A stretch of DNA of 50,559 nt from an uncultured Kangiella sp. (lineage in GTDB: Bacteria; Pseudomonadota; Gammaproteobacteria; Enterobacterales; Kangiellaceae), in assembly GCA_950096615.1 (NCBI GenBank), contig CATNCP010000021.1:1-50559 (forward strand), in the 5' to 3' direction. The notes beneath the pieces are model-generated. The model searched no databases. It saw only the letters and a list, made by a program, of their open reading frames with translations, and was not told the origin of the DNA. This document shows, one piece after another, positions 9,153 to 17,315 of this stretch (positions are counted from its first letter, which is position 1; every line of letters begins with the position of its first letter). The position numbers and the translations under genes are program-made.

Positions 9153-9604
9153 GCTTGTTTCTTAGAGATATGAATGGTCTTCCATACTTTGGCAATCAAT
9201 AAACCCTCAGAATCCATAATATCGACCTCAAAAACAGGTTCGATTTTGTCTTGAGACTTGAGCTGTTCTTTGAAGTCATTAACCTGTTGTTCGCTAACCT
9301 TAAACTCAGCAAACACATCTTTGCGCCCAGGTTTAATAAATTTAATTTCGGCTTTTTTATCCCACACTACATAGTCACGGCCCATCTTATGGAGAAGCAG
9401 TAACATGTAAAAAGGATCGGTCATGGAAAACAGTGAACCGCCATAGTGCGTGTTGACATAATTACGGTTGAACCAGTATTTGCGTAAACGAGCTTTAGCG
9501 AAGGACCAGTCTTCCGCCAGTTCGATGACGCGAATACCTGCGCCCCAAAGAGGCGGCCACAAGTTGAGTACGCGCTTAAGAGTTTTTGGTTTCAGTGTCT
9601 TCAT
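9131..9604 (-). CDS. DUF4442 hotdog-fold thioesterase-like protein
   Basis: A 157-residue cytoplasmic protein. Its opening (L-N-L-W-P-P-L-W-G-A-G-I-R-V), the block Y-V-N-T-H-Y-G-G-S-L-F-S-M-T-D-P and K-A-E-I-K-F-I-K-P-G-R are characteristic of the DUF4442 branch of the hotdog superfamily, relatives of acyl-CoA thioesterases. No direct biochemical role can be assigned. The start overlaps the 3' end of tatC by 29 bases, so it is the last gene of the ubi-tat run. The Shine-Dalgarno before ATG 9604 is poor, consistent with translation by coupling to tatC. The basic lysine-rich tail (K-K-Q-A-K-K-Q-K) is unremarkable. Confidence 0.75.
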   Translation of the reverse strand: MKTLKPKTLKRVLNLWPPLWGAGIRVIELAEDWSFAKARLRKYWFNRNYVNTHYGGSLFSMTDPFYMLLLLHKMGRDYVVWDKKAEIKFIKPGRKDVFAEFKVSEQQVNDFKEQLKSQDKIEPVFEVDIMDSEGLLIAKVWKTIHISKKQAKKQKAA

Positions 9605-10358
9605 TAGTATCGTTATTGTTATGAGTGTCGGCTTTCTTGGGCGAATATGCTCGTGCGAATATGAGCCCTAGCTCAAATAGAATCCACATCGGAATTGCGA
9701 GCAATACCTGCGAAATCATATCAGGTGGTGTTAACAGCATGGCGAAAACGAAAATACCGACGACCATGTAAGGACGTGTATTCGAGAGTTTTTCGTGGCT
9801 GACTAAGCCAGACCATATGAGTAACATGGTTGCAATGGGGATCTCAAAAGCAAGCCCGAAAGCGAAGAAAAGCTTTAAAGCTATCGACAGTACGCTATTG
9901 ATATCTGGCAAATAATTAACGTCCTGTGGGCCAATACTAGACAGGAAGCTAAAAATGATTGGGAAAATAACGAAGTAGGCGAAGGCGATGCCAGCATAGA
10001 ACAATATAATACTGCTGACCAGTAAAGGTACGGCAAACCCTTTTTCGTGTTTATAAAGGCCGGGAGAAATAAACAACCAAGCCTGATGAAGTACAAAGGG
10101 CATGGCGATAAATATGGCCATGACAAAGGCGAGCTTAAACGGTGCGAATAACGGGGCGGTGACATCAATCGCGATTAGCGTTGAACTTTCAGGTAGCGCT
10201 TCCTTTAGGGGCTGAGATAGCCACTCATAAAGTTCGTTAGCGAAAAATGCTAAACCGACAAAGATAACAACAATCACTAAGACTGAGCGCAGTAAACGTG
10301 AGCGCAACTCAATCAGATGCGATAATAGAGGCATATCGTTGGAGGTTGAATCACTCAT
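9576..10358 (-). CDS. tatC: Sec-independent protein translocase TatC
   Basis: The 260-residue polytopic core of the Tat pathway, which recognises twin-arginine signal peptides and exports folded proteins. The N-terminus has the hallmark L-L-S-H-L-I-E-L-R-S-R-L-L-R, and six hydrophobic segments follow, with the conserved A-F-x-Y-F-V-I-F-P and F-G-L-A-F-E-I-P blocks. The C-terminal tail (about residues 240-260) is unusually Asn/Asp/Thr-rich and hydrophilic, and its coding sequence overlaps the downstream DUF4442 gene. It follows tatB by 5 bases. Confidence 0.97.
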   Translation of the reverse strand: MSDSTSNDMPLLSHLIELRSRLLRSVLVIVVIFVGLAFFANELYEWLSQPLKEALPESSTLIAIDVTAPLFAPFKLAFVMAIFIAMPFVLHQAWLFISPGLYKHEKGFAVPLLVSSIILFYAGIAFAYFVIFPIIFSFLSSIGPQDVNYLPDINSVLSIALKLFFAFGLAFEIPIATMLLIWSGLVSHEKLSNTRPYMVVGIFVFAMLLTPPDMISQVLLAIPMWILFELGLIFARAYSPKKADTHNNNDTNEDTETKNS

Positions 10359-10363
10359 AGAGA

Positions 10364-10720
10364 TTATTGTTGTTTATCGTCACTGAGTGACTTGGTGTTA
10401 GAACTAATCGCTTCTTCAGCACGTTGCTTGGATTCTTCAGCCGCTTTTATTTTCTTTTCTGCCTCATCACGAAGCTTTTGTAAGTCGGTGCCTTCGGCTT
10501 GTCGCTTAATCATTTCTTCGTGCTCTGCGAGCTTTTTTTTCATCTCGTCTAGCTCAAGCTCGCGATTAACCTGATGATTAAAGTTGGTTACGGTACGCTT
10601 AGCTTTACCTGCCCAGCGGCCAAAAGTTTGCATGGCCTTAGGTAAACGTTCTGGCCCCAATACTAATAAGGCCAGTACCATGACTAACAGTAATTCTGCA
10701 AAACCAATATCAAAAGGCAT
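10364..10720 (-). CDS. tatB: Sec-independent protein translocase TatB
   Basis: A 118-residue protein with one N-terminal transmembrane helix (residues 5-20, containing E-L-L-L-V-M-V-L-A-L-L), the hinge L-G-P-E-R-L-P-K-A, and then a long charged amphipathic and coiled-coil region rich in Glu and Lys. The glutamate at position 9 and the G-P-E-R-L-P motif distinguish TatB from TatA. TatB partners with TatC in the substrate receptor complex. The gene lies between tatA and tatC, 19 bases after tatA. Confidence 0.95.
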   Translation of the reverse strand: MPFDIGFAELLLVMVLALLVLGPERLPKAMQTFGRWAGKAKRTVTNFNHQVNRELELDEMKKKLAEHEEMIKRQAEGTDLQKLRDEAEKKIKAAEESKQRAEEAISSNTKSLSDDKQQ

Positions 10721-10739
10721 GGGCGACTAAGGAAGTGAG

Positions 10740-10988
10740 TTAAGATTTTTTATTGCTTTCAGGATCTTTTGACTCAGAAAAGTCAGCATCTTGAGTTGCG
10801 TTGTCGCGATTATCATTAAGATGGCCAGTTTCTTCTTTTTTATCGTCTTCGTCTTTAAATGCTTTTTTGAAGTTCTTAAAGGCTGCGCCAACATCGCCAC
10901 CTGCGTTGCGTAATTTCTTTGTGCCAAACAACAATAAAATAATCACCAAGATAATGATTAATTCCCACATACCAAATTTACTGAACAT
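10740..10988 (-). CDS. tatA: Sec-independent protein translocase TatA
   Basis: An 82-residue pore-forming component of the Tat system. A single N-terminal helix (W-E-L-I-I-I-L-V-I-I-L-L-L) leads into the diagnostic F-G-T-K-K-L-R hinge, the amphipathic helix with A-F-K-N-F-K-K-A-F-K-D, and a short acidic tail. It opens the tatABC cluster and follows the HIT gene by 27 bases, so it is probably on the same transcript as the ubiquinone genes. Confidence 0.95.
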   Translation of the reverse strand: MFSKFGMWELIIILVIILLLFGTKKLRNAGGDVGAAFKNFKKAFKDEDDKKEETGHLNDNRDNATQDADFSESKDPESNKKS

Positions 10989-11015
10989 TTGAACCTCTAC
11001 TTAATCAATTGGCGC

Positions 11016-11354
11016 TCACGCAAACGGCATCTTACCGCCACCACCAAGAATATGGATGTGTATATGATACACTTCTTGTCCGCCTTCATCACCTGTATTA
11101 ATCACGGTTCTGAAGCCTTTTTCACAGCCTGCCTCATGGGCAATCTGTGGAACCTTGCGCATCATGTAGCCGAGAAGCTCCTGATCGCTATCCTCAACCT
11201 CGGCTAAGCTTGCAATATGCTTTTTGGGAATCATCAGCAAGTGTACGGGCGTTTTGGGAGCAATATCCTTAAAAACATAGATCTTATCGTCTTCATAGAC
11301 CTTGTCTGACGGTATATCACCAGCAATGATTTTGCAGAAAAGACAATCACTCAT
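11016..11354 (-). CDS. HIT family nucleotide-binding hydrolase (HinT-like)
   Basis: A 112-residue member of the histidine triad family, with the catalytic H-I-H-I-H followed by I-L-G-G-G-G near the C-terminus and a C-x-x-C pair at the N-terminus (D-C-L-F-C-K-I). HinT-type enzymes are purine nucleoside phosphoramidases that also hydrolyse aminoacyl adenylates. Length and spacing agree with bacterial HinT. It lies between ubiB and tatA, where Pseudomonas, as I recall, carries hisI and hisE. Confidence 0.92.
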   Translation of the reverse strand: MSDCLFCKIIAGDIPSDKVYEDDKIYVFKDIAPKTPVHLLMIPKKHIASLAEVEDSDQELLGYMMRKVPQIAHEAGCEKGFRTVINTGDEGGQEVYHIHIHILGGGGKMPFA

Positions 11355-11381
11355 AATCTTAATAACTCCCTAGGTAGAAAC

Positions 11382-13034
11382 TTATTTTACTTTAATCGGC
11401 CACAGGCTTTTCGCCAAGAAGCCTAGCCCAATAACACCTGCTATCAGGCTGGGCAGCCAGTCATTTGGAATGCCAAGATAAAGTAAACCACTTAAGAGGG
11501 CGAAGCCGCTTCCGATAATGGCATGCTTCTGGGCTGCACTCTGGCGCAACTTATATTGCTCTAGCTGAGTTAATTCTTGCTTTAGACTATCAAACTTCTC
11601 TAACTCTTGACCCAGTCGTTGCACATTATCGAACAATAACCCTGGGATTTTTGGAGCTTTATGTAACCAGTCCGGTAGCTGAGTTTTGACTTCTTCAAAA
11701 ATAGCTTTGGGGCCAATTTGATCTCGCAGCCACTTTCTAAGATAAGGCTGCGCCGTTTCCCAGAGATCGAGCTCAGGGTACAGCTGACGCCCGAGTCCTT
11801 CTACATAAAGCAGTGTTTTCTGTAGCAATACGAGCTGTGGTTGTACTTGCATGTTAAAACGTCGCGCGGTTTGGAACAGTTGAATCAAAAAGTGACCGAA
11901 TGATATTTCCGCTAACGCTTTGCCAAATATGGGTTCGCACGCCGCACGAATCGCAGACTCGAACTCTGGAATCGATACATCTTCATCAATCCAGCCTGAC
12001 TCGACGTGAAGTTCAGCAATACGCTTATAGTCGCGGTCAAAAAAAGCGAGGAAGTTATGAGCTAAATAGCGTTTATCGTCCTCATCCAAAGTGCCCATGA
12101 TGCCGCAATCAATAGCGATATATTGTGGCTTCTCAGGATTTGAAGTATCCACAAAAATGTTCCCTGGGTGCATATCAGCATGGAAAAAACTGTCGCGGAA
12201 GACTTGGGTAAAGAAAATTTCTACACCGCGATCAGCCAGCTCCTTCATGTTGACGCCTTCATCTTTGAGGCGCCTAACGTCGCCAATAGGCGTTCCAGCA
12301 ATTTTCTCAACTACCATGACCTTGCTGCGCGTATAGTCCCAGTAAACTTTAGGGACGTACAACAGCTCAGAGTCTTGGAAGTTGTGCCGTAAGTGAGAAG
12401 TGTTAGCGGCTTCGATTCTCAGATCAATTTCACGCTCTAAGGTAGAGTCATACTCTTTAACCACTTCTTTAATGCGTAATCGGCGAGCTTCGCTTGAGTA
12501 TTTCTCAGCCCAATTAGCCAGCTCATACATCATGCTTAAATCACGACGAATTTTCTGTCGGATTTTAGGGCGTAATACTTTAATCACGACCGCTTCACCC
12601 GTTTTTAAGGTAGCTTCATGTACTTGTGCAATGGAAGCAGAGGCCAGCGGGGCTGTATTAAAGTCGCTAAACACGGCGTCTAGTTTAGCCCCTAGTTGTT
12701 GTTCGACAACATTTCTAGCTTCATCAGAAGGGAATGGAGCAACCTGATCCTGTAGTCGAGCCAACTCATCGGCAATATCTGGCGGGACTAAGTCGCGTCG
12801 AGTCGATAACATTTGCCCAAGTTTGATATAAATCGGGCCAAGCTCAGTTAGGGCGAGTCGCAAACGCTCCCCACGAGATTTATCGTGTGCAGACTTACGA
12901 AAGCTGAATGAGAAGAGTCTTGCCACTGGCCGTAAAACCGCTAGCGGCGTTGGCGTTAAAAACTCATCAAGACCATAGCGCACTAAGGTGCGATTAATGG
13001 TTAGCGCGTGATGTAATTGTCTAATCGTATTCAT
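11382..13034 (-). CDS. ubiB: Ubiquinone biosynthesis protein kinase-like UbiB
   Basis: A 550-residue member of the ABC1/ADCK atypical kinase family needed for ubiquinone biosynthesis. Visible landmarks are the K-L-G-Q motif in Y-I-K-L-G-Q-M-L-S-T-R, the A-S-A-S-I-A-Q-V-H nucleotide-loop motif, the invariant lysine in A-V-V-I-K-V-L-R, and the catalytic-loop region H-A-D-M-H-P-G-N. Two hydrophobic segments at about 500-545 anchor the protein in the inner membrane. Its ATG is directly adjacent to the ubiJ stop codon with no intergenic base. Confidence 0.97.
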   Translation of the reverse strand: MNTIRQLHHALTINRTLVRYGLDEFLTPTPLAVLRPVARLFSFSFRKSAHDKSRGERLRLALTELGPIYIKLGQMLSTRRDLVPPDIADELARLQDQVAPFPSDEARNVVEQQLGAKLDAVFSDFNTAPLASASIAQVHEATLKTGEAVVIKVLRPKIRQKIRRDLSMMYELANWAEKYSSEARRLRIKEVVKEYDSTLEREIDLRIEAANTSHLRHNFQDSELLYVPKVYWDYTRSKVMVVEKIAGTPIGDVRRLKDEGVNMKELADRGVEIFFTQVFRDSFFHADMHPGNIFVDTSNPEKPQYIAIDCGIMGTLDEDDKRYLAHNFLAFFDRDYKRIAELHVESGWIDEDVSIPEFESAIRAACEPIFGKALAEISFGHFLIQLFQTARRFNMQVQPQLVLLQKTLLYVEGLGRQLYPELDLWETAQPYLRKWLRDQIGPKAIFEEVKTQLPDWLHKAPKIPGLLFDNVQRLGQELEKFDSLKQELTQLEQYKLRQSAAQKHAIIGSGFALLSGLLYLGIPNDWLPSLIAGVIGLGFLAKSLWPIKVK

Positions 13035-13655
13035 CTACTGCGCTTGCTCCTGTTGGGTCTGTTGCTTTAGTCGCTCAATGCGGATGGCCAAGCGATCGAC
13101 ATCAGATTTTAAATCAGCGATATCATCATAAAAGTTTTCTAACTCGATCGAGGCTGGCACTGCTTTTGCCTCAAACCGAAGGTATTCACTGGCATTCTGT
13201 TTTGCGGTTTGCTCGGTGCTTTTGAGCCAGTTAAAAACAGCTTGGCCACCTTTAAATAGCTGGTGAGCAGCAATATCACCTACGTAGTGAGACAGGTGCT
13301 CTTCCCAGTCAATATCGAGTTGATTGAAGAATTTCTGGAAATTCTGTGCTGTGCTAATTTCGCCCGCAAACCGAACTTCACCTTTAAAAACAGGGTCGCT
13401 ATCATCACCAGAAGCTAAGTTAAAAAAGGAAAATAGAGTGCCAGACAGTTCCGCATGAGATTCTTTGTCAAGGATCGGCTTAACCACAATGTAACGTTCA
13501 TCAATGATGAAGTAGAGCCTTTGTTCAATATCAGTAAAGTGAAAGGCAATGATTTTTTGGTCGAGCCTATCTAAACGGCTACGAGCCTCAGGATCGAGGC
13601 CGATGACTTTGTTGATAACAGTTTCGATGGTAGGGGCAAGTAGCTCAACCAACAT
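13035..13655 (-). CDS. ubiJ: Ubiquinone biosynthesis accessory factor UbiJ
   Basis: A 206-residue protein with an N-terminal SCP2-like lipid-binding domain (containing R-L-Y-F-I-I-D-E-R-Y and F-K-G-E-V-R-F-A-G-E) and a C-terminal helical, probably coiled-coil, segment ending in a Gln-rich tail. UbiJ, with UbiK, helps assemble the soluble Ubi complex that modifies the quinone ring. Its position between ubiE and ubiB is the usual one, and its start overlaps the ubiE stop by one base (TAATG). Confidence 0.93.
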   Translation of the reverse strand: MLVELLAPTIETVINKVIGLDPEARSRLDRLDQKIIAFHFTDIEQRLYFIIDERYIVVKPILDKESHAELSGTLFSFFNLASGDDSDPVFKGEVRFAGEISTAQNFQKFFNQLDIDWEEHLSHYVGDIAAHQLFKGGQAVFNWLKSTEQTAKQNASEYLRFEAKAVPASIELENFYDDIADLKSDVDRLAIRIERLKQQTQQEQAQ

Positions 13656-14419
13656 TAGAACTTTTTCCCTATATGCAGCGCGACCACGCCGCCAGTTAAG
13701 TTGGTGTATTCAGCATCATCAAAGCCTGCGTCTTCCATCATGCCCTTTAGCGTTTCTTGGTCAGGGTGCATGCGGATAGACTCAGCAAGATATTTATAGC
13801 TTTCGGAGTCATTCGCAACGAGTTTCCCCATGGCTGGCAATAAAGAGAAGGAGTAAATGTCATAAACCTTAGACAATAAAGGTAACGCTGGTTTGGAGAA
13901 CTCAAGAACCAGTAACTTCCCGCCAGGCTTTAAAATGCGGTACATGGATTTTAAAGCTTTGTCTTTTTCGGTGACATTTCGTAAACCAAAGGCGATGGTA
14001 ATGCGATCGAAATGATTGTCAGGAAACGGTAAGCACTCTGCGTTAGCCTGCACAAAGTCAACGTTACCAACCACACCTGAGTCTACTAATTTGGCACGGC
14101 CTACCTTAATCATCGAGTCGTTAATATCAGCTAAGGTAACCTGACCTGTGGGGCCAACAATTTTTGAAAACTTGGCTGTTAGATCGCCTGTGCCACCAGC
14201 AATATCAAGGATCTTTTGTCCACTACGAGCAGCTGCGCGCTCAATCGTATAGCGCTTCCATATACGGTGTACGCCGAATGACATGAGGTCGTTCATGACG
14301 TCGTACTTGCCCGCCACAGAGTGAAAGACCTCAGCAACTTTTGCGGCTTTTTCTTCTTTAGCAACGGTCTGGTAGCCAAAGTGAGTGGTACTGTCGTGTT
14401 TGTTTTCGTCTTGTGTCAT
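13655..14419 (-). CDS. ubiE: Demethylmenaquinone/2-methoxy-6-polyprenyl-1,4-benzoquinol methyltransferase UbiE
   Basis: A 254-residue SAM-dependent C-methyltransferase of ubiquinone (and, where present, menaquinone) biosynthesis. The family signature [11 protein letters not shown] is at residues 39-49, SAM motif I is [12 protein letters not shown], and the second signature A-F-G-L-R-N-V-T appears in the middle. Length equals that of E. coli UbiE. It is translated together with ubiJ through a one-base stop/start overlap. Confidence 0.97.
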   Translation of the reverse strand: MTQDENKHDSTTHFGYQTVAKEEKAAKVAEVFHSVAGKYDVMNDLMSFGVHRIWKRYTIERAAARSGQKILDIAGGTGDLTAKFSKIVGPTGQVTLADINDSMIKVGRAKLVDSGVVGNVDFVQANAECLPFPDNHFDRITIAFGLRNVTEKDKALKSMYRILKPGGKLLVLEFSKPALPLLSKVYDIYSFSLLPAMGKLVANDSESYKYLAESIRMHPDQETLKGMMEDAGFDDAEYTNLTGGVVALHIGKKF

Positions 14420-14443
14420 GACTTCAATTCTTTATTAGTGGTT

Positions 14444-14833
14444 CTAGTTGGCGCTAGGATCAAAAACTCCGACGCTGGTGTCGGCAGAGCGGTGTAGTCC
14501 GGCGGCGTCTAGTCGCTTAAGGTAGAGTGCCCAGTTATCGGCATAATCACGCCCAAGCTCATACAGTGTTTGCCAAGTATACAGTCCGCTGTCGTGTCCG
14601 TCATCAAAACTGAGCCTAATTGCGTACTGTCCAACAGGCTCTACATCCGTTACCGTGATGCTTTTTTTTCCACCGACCAACGTGAGCTCTTGGTTACCAT
14701 GACCTCGAACTTCAGCAGAAGGCGAAAAAACCCGCAGGTATTCATAGGGCAAAAGGTAGGTATTACCAGAAAAGCAGACTTCAAGTTGTCGTGATTTCTG
14801 ATGAAGCTTTATGGCGCTTGGAGCTTCGCTCAT
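14444..14833 (-). CDS. DUF971 protein (gamma-butyrobetaine hydroxylase-like N-terminal domain)
   Basis: A 129-residue cytoplasmic protein. It consists almost wholly of the DUF971 domain: A-I-K-L-H-Q-K-S-R-Q-L-E-V at the N-terminus, L-P-Y-E-Y-L-R-V-F-S-P-S-A-E-V-R-G-H-G in the middle and I-R-L-S-F-D-D-G-H-D-S-G-L-Y-T-W-Q-T-L towards the end. The domain resembles the small N-terminal domain of butyrobetaine hydroxylases but here stands alone, and function is unknown. In Pseudomonas, as I recall, the homologue sits between hslU and the ubiE region; here it heads the ubi run, 24 bases before ubiE. Confidence 0.85.
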   Translation of the reverse strand: MSEAPSAIKLHQKSRQLEVCFSGNTYLLPYEYLRVFSPSAEVRGHGNQELTLVGGKKSITVTDVEPVGQYAIRLSFDDGHDSGLYTWQTLYELGRDYADNWALYLKRLDAAGLHRSADTSVGVFDPSAN

Positions 14834-14866
14834 GACGTTTGATTAACGGTTATTAACGTTGGATCA

Positions 14867-14875
14867 ATTGTATCA
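14867..14875 (-). promoter_or_regulatory. Possible extended -10 promoter of the DUF971-ubi-tat operon
   Basis: On the minus strand TGA directly precedes TACAAT, an extended -10 arrangement, with a poor -35 region upstream. The predicted start near 14860 gives a leader of about 27 bases to ATG 14833. No other promoter-like sequence stands out in this gap. Confidence 0.4.
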
Positions 14876-14915
14876 GAGATAAGCGTTGAAACATAAATAG
14901 TTGAAAGGCGCGGGC

Positions 14916-14944
14916 ATAAAAAAAGCCGACCCTAGGGCCGGCTT
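14916..14944 (-). terminator. Terminator of the first S8 protease gene
   Basis: A G+C-rich stem (AGCCGACCC with GGGCCGGCT, one mismatch) around a TA centre, preceded on the left by seven A's that read as a U-tract on the minus strand. The start of this element (GCATAAAAAAAGCCG) recurs after the other two protease genes. Confidence 0.85.
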
Positions 14945-14982
14945 CTAATCATCTATCAGTAAGATGAACTAACGCGTGGAAA

Positions 14983-16833
14983 TTATTCCCAAACAACGTC
15001 TAGCGTTACACCAGAATACGCTGAGTAGCCACGTAAGCTGATGTAGTAACGGTCTTCAGCAGGGTTGCTGATGTTACAAGTTTCGTTGTTACCGTTACGG
15101 TATGGACGGCAATCATACGCTGAAGTCGTTGGCTGTGAGCCGCGACGTACGTATAAGTCAGCATCACCTGAACCACCGCTGATTGAAGCAGTTAACGTGC
15201 TCATTCCAGCAGGAACGTCTAGGTAATAGTGATTCCAGCTACCCGCAGCACCAGAGATGTTAGGGATAGTTGCGTCACCGCCGTTACCCGGAGGAGGCGT
15301 AGAGCCACCATCATGGTTAGCGACTAGGCTAGCACCAGAGTAGCTGCTATAACCGCGTACCATTACATAGTAAGTACCTGCTTGTGCGTTGAAGTTACAT
15401 GACTCGTTGTTACCGTTACGGTATGGACGACAATCGTAGCTTGACGTCGTTGGAGCGCTACCGAACTTAACGTATAAGTCAGCATCACCTGAACCACCAG
15501 ACATCTGGAAGTCAACTGACGTTGCGTTTGAAGGAACTTCGAAAGTAAAGTCAGTTTCAGAGCCTTGAGCGCCAGAAATAGACTCAGCTACGCCGTTCTC
15601 TAGTTCACCGCCGCCTGGAGGTGGTGGTGGAGGAGGAGTAGAACCGTCGAAGATGCTATATAACAATAAGTTAGGCGAGCCAGACTTAGCGTCGCTTACT
15701 TTGTTTGGAGTTGCTGCATCAGTGATAGCCTGAGTAACTTGGCTTACTGAAGCGTTAGGGTTTTCAGCTAAGTATAGAGCTGCAACACCTGCAACGTGTG
15801 GAGACGCCATAGACGTACCACTGATAGTGTTAGTACCGCCGTTAGACCAAGCTGAAGTAATGCTTGAACCTGGAGCGTAAATGTCTAGGCAGTTACCATA
15901 GTTCGAGAAGCTTGAACGTGAATCACTTGATGTAGTAGAACCTACAGTGATTGCGCTAGCTGCACGAGCTGGAGAATAGTTACAAGCGTTTGAGTTGTCG
16001 TTACCCGCTGCTACTACTGTAGTAATACCAGCATTAGTCATACGCTGAACCGCTGAGTCAGTAGCGCTTGATGCACCACCACCTAAGCTCATGTTCGCAA
16101 CTGCAGGCTTAACGTGGTTGTCAGCAACCCAGTCCATACCCGCGATTACGCCAGAGTTTGAACCACTACCGTTACAACCTAGTACACGAACACCGTAAAG
16201 CGTTACGTTTTTAGCGATACCCCAAGTGCTACCACCTACAGTACCAGCAACGTGCGTACCGTGACCGTTACAGTCAGTCGCGTCACCATCGTTATCGACC
16301 GTATCAATACCACTGAACGAACGACCGCCGAAATCACTGTGACTGTTTAAGATACCAGTATCAATGATGTAAGCGTTAACGTTAGAAGCTGTTGTATTGT
16401 ATGTATAAGTACCGCTTAGTGGCAGATTGCGTTGGTCGGTACGATCTAGACCCCAAGTTGCGTTGTTTTGAGTCGCGTTGATAGACATCATTTGGTCTTC
16501 TTCAACAAGCTCTACGCTTGGGTCTTGAGCAAGCTTTTGCGCTTGGTCAGCAGACATTTTATATACGCCGCCTTTTAGTACTGTTTTATAAGTACGAGTA
16601 ACGCGTGCTTGGTATTTGTTAGAAAGCTGGTCGTTAACCATTTGAACAGCTTTTAGGTTTGCTTGAGAAGCGAATAGACCTTCGTTCTCTGCAACTGCGT
16701 TATCTTTAAGAACAACGATATATTGTCCTTTGATCGCATTAGAAGGTACTTGCGCTGTTTTGAACTCACCAGCTTGAACGCCGATAGCTCCAGTCGCAAG
16801 TAGTACCCCTGTGACTACTTTAGTTAGTTTCAT
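14983..16833 (-). CDS. Secreted subtilisin-like (S8, proteinase K-type) serine protease with two PPC domains
   Basis: A 616-residue extracellular protease. Order: signal peptide 1-21; inhibitor I9 propeptide about 35-118; proteinase K-like catalytic domain about 125-395 with the triad Asp158, His191, Ser341 and oxyanion Asn278; a Pro/Gly linker at 399-409; two bacterial pre-peptidase C-terminal (PPC) domains at about 410-508 and 518-616. PPC domains usually aid secretion or substrate binding and are often cut off on maturation; type II secretion is the usual route. The catalytic domain resembles the third protease of the cluster, whereas the PPC pair is closest to the second. It has its own leader (AAGGGG ribosome site) and terminator, so it is probably transcribed alone. 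An intact, active enzyme is expected. Confidence 0.95.
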   Translation of the reverse strand: MKLTKVVTGVLLATGAIGVQAGEFKTAQVPSNAIKGQYIVVLKDNAVAENEGLFASQANLKAVQMVNDQLSNKYQARVTRTYKTVLKGGVYKMSADQAQKLAQDPSVELVEEDQMMSINATQNNATWGLDRTDQRNLPLSGTYTYNTTASNVNAYIIDTGILNSHSDFGGRSFSGIDTVDNDGDATDCNGHGTHVAGTVGGSTWGIAKNVTLYGVRVLGCNGSGSNSGVIAGMDWVADNHVKPAVANMSLGGGASSATDSAVQRMTNAGITTVVAAGNDNSNACNYSPARAASAITVGSTTSSDSRSSFSNYGNCLDIYAPGSSITSAWSNGGTNTISGTSMASPHVAGVAALYLAENPNASVSQVTQAITDAATPNKVSDAKSGSPNLLLYSIFDGSTPPPPPPPGGGELENGVAESISGAQGSETDFTFEVPSNATSVDFQMSGGSGDADLYVKFGSAPTTSSYDCRPYRNGNNESCNFNAQAGTYYVMVRGYSSYSGASLVANHDGGSTPPPGNGGDATIPNISGAAGSWNHYYLDVPAGMSTLTASISGGSGDADLYVRRGSQPTTSAYDCRPYRNGNNETCNISNPAEDRYYISLRGYSAYSGVTLDVVWE

Positions 16834-16866
16834 AGTTTTTTTAACCCCTTAGTGTTAATTTTTTAT

Positions 16867-16886
16867 TGCTCTATTTTGAAAGAGCA
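16867..16886 (-). other. 5'-leader stem-loop of protease gene 1
   Basis: TGCTCT and AGAGCA arms separated by eight bases. On the minus strand it would form at the extreme 5' end of the transcript predicted from the promoter at 16894-16921, and it ends 34 bases before the start codon. Leader stem-loops also occur before the other two protease genes with different sequence. Confidence 0.5.
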
Positions 16887-16893
16887 CTTGGAC

Positions 16894-16921
16894 TGTATAA
16901 AAATTGACTTGCTAAAACAAA
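16894..16921 (-). promoter_or_regulatory. Promoter of S8 protease gene 1
   Basis: On the minus strand: TTTGTT (16921-16916), 16-base spacer, TATACA (16899-16894). The same two hexamers with the same spacing occur before protease gene 2, followed in both by GTC. The -35 is weak, which fits a need for an activator. Confidence 0.55.
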
Positions 16922-16973
16922 CTAATTTATGCGAAAAGGCAGTTTTGATTAGTAAAGCTTGAGATTTATCACT

Positions 16974-16993
16974 TTTGTACATTGCGATACAAA
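16974..16993. promoter_or_regulatory. Inverted repeat TTTGTA-N8-TACAAA upstream of protease gene 1
   Basis: Perfect 6-bp arms around CATTGCGA. Its centre is 87 bases upstream of the centre of the -10 hexamer, exactly as in protease gene 2. Position and symmetry suit a dimeric activator; the regulator is unknown. Confidence 0.5.
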
Positions 16994-17244
16994 GAGCGTT
17001 TTTGTGAATGTGAGTGATCACTACCGGCAAAGAGTCTTTATAAACAAGGGTTTGAAGTGTCAAGAAATGTAAGTTGTTGATTTCTGCTTTTCAGTGAAAA
17101 ACCTGAGTGAATAAAGAAATATCTTAGAAAAAATATTTTGCCATTGTGAGATACGGTGTTTTATCAATATAGCGATTAGTTAAATTTATGTTTTCAGTAG
17201 GCTTGGGAGCGTGTCGAGTAAGATAAAGGTTGGCGGTTAATGCA

Positions 17245-17273
17245 TAAAAAAAGCCGGCTCGAAAGCCGGCTTT
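17245..17273 (-). terminator. Terminator of the second S8 protease gene
   Basis: A perfect stem AAGCCGGCT/AGCCGGCTT around a short CGAA-type loop, with seven A's on the left (U-tract on the minus strand) and T's on the right, so it could work in both directions. It lies about 43 bases beyond the protease stop codon. Confidence 0.88.
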
Positions 17274-17315
17274 GTCATCATTATCTAGTCAATCAAATAT
17301 GATGAGCTGTTGCTA

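Larger units (their letters stand above)
16834..17315. other. Intergenic leader and promoter region between protease genes 1 and 2
   Basis: No gene is visible in this 482-base A+T-rich gap. From the first protease outward it holds a leader stem-loop (16867-16886), a promoter (16894-16921), a palindromic site (16974-16993), then about 250 bases without recognisable signals, and the terminator of the second protease (17245-17273). Confidence 0.7.

Noticed and set aside
12400-12747. 115-codon open frame antisense to ubiB
   Set aside because: Opposite conserved kinase-like motifs of UbiB; Ser-rich translation typical of antisense shadows.
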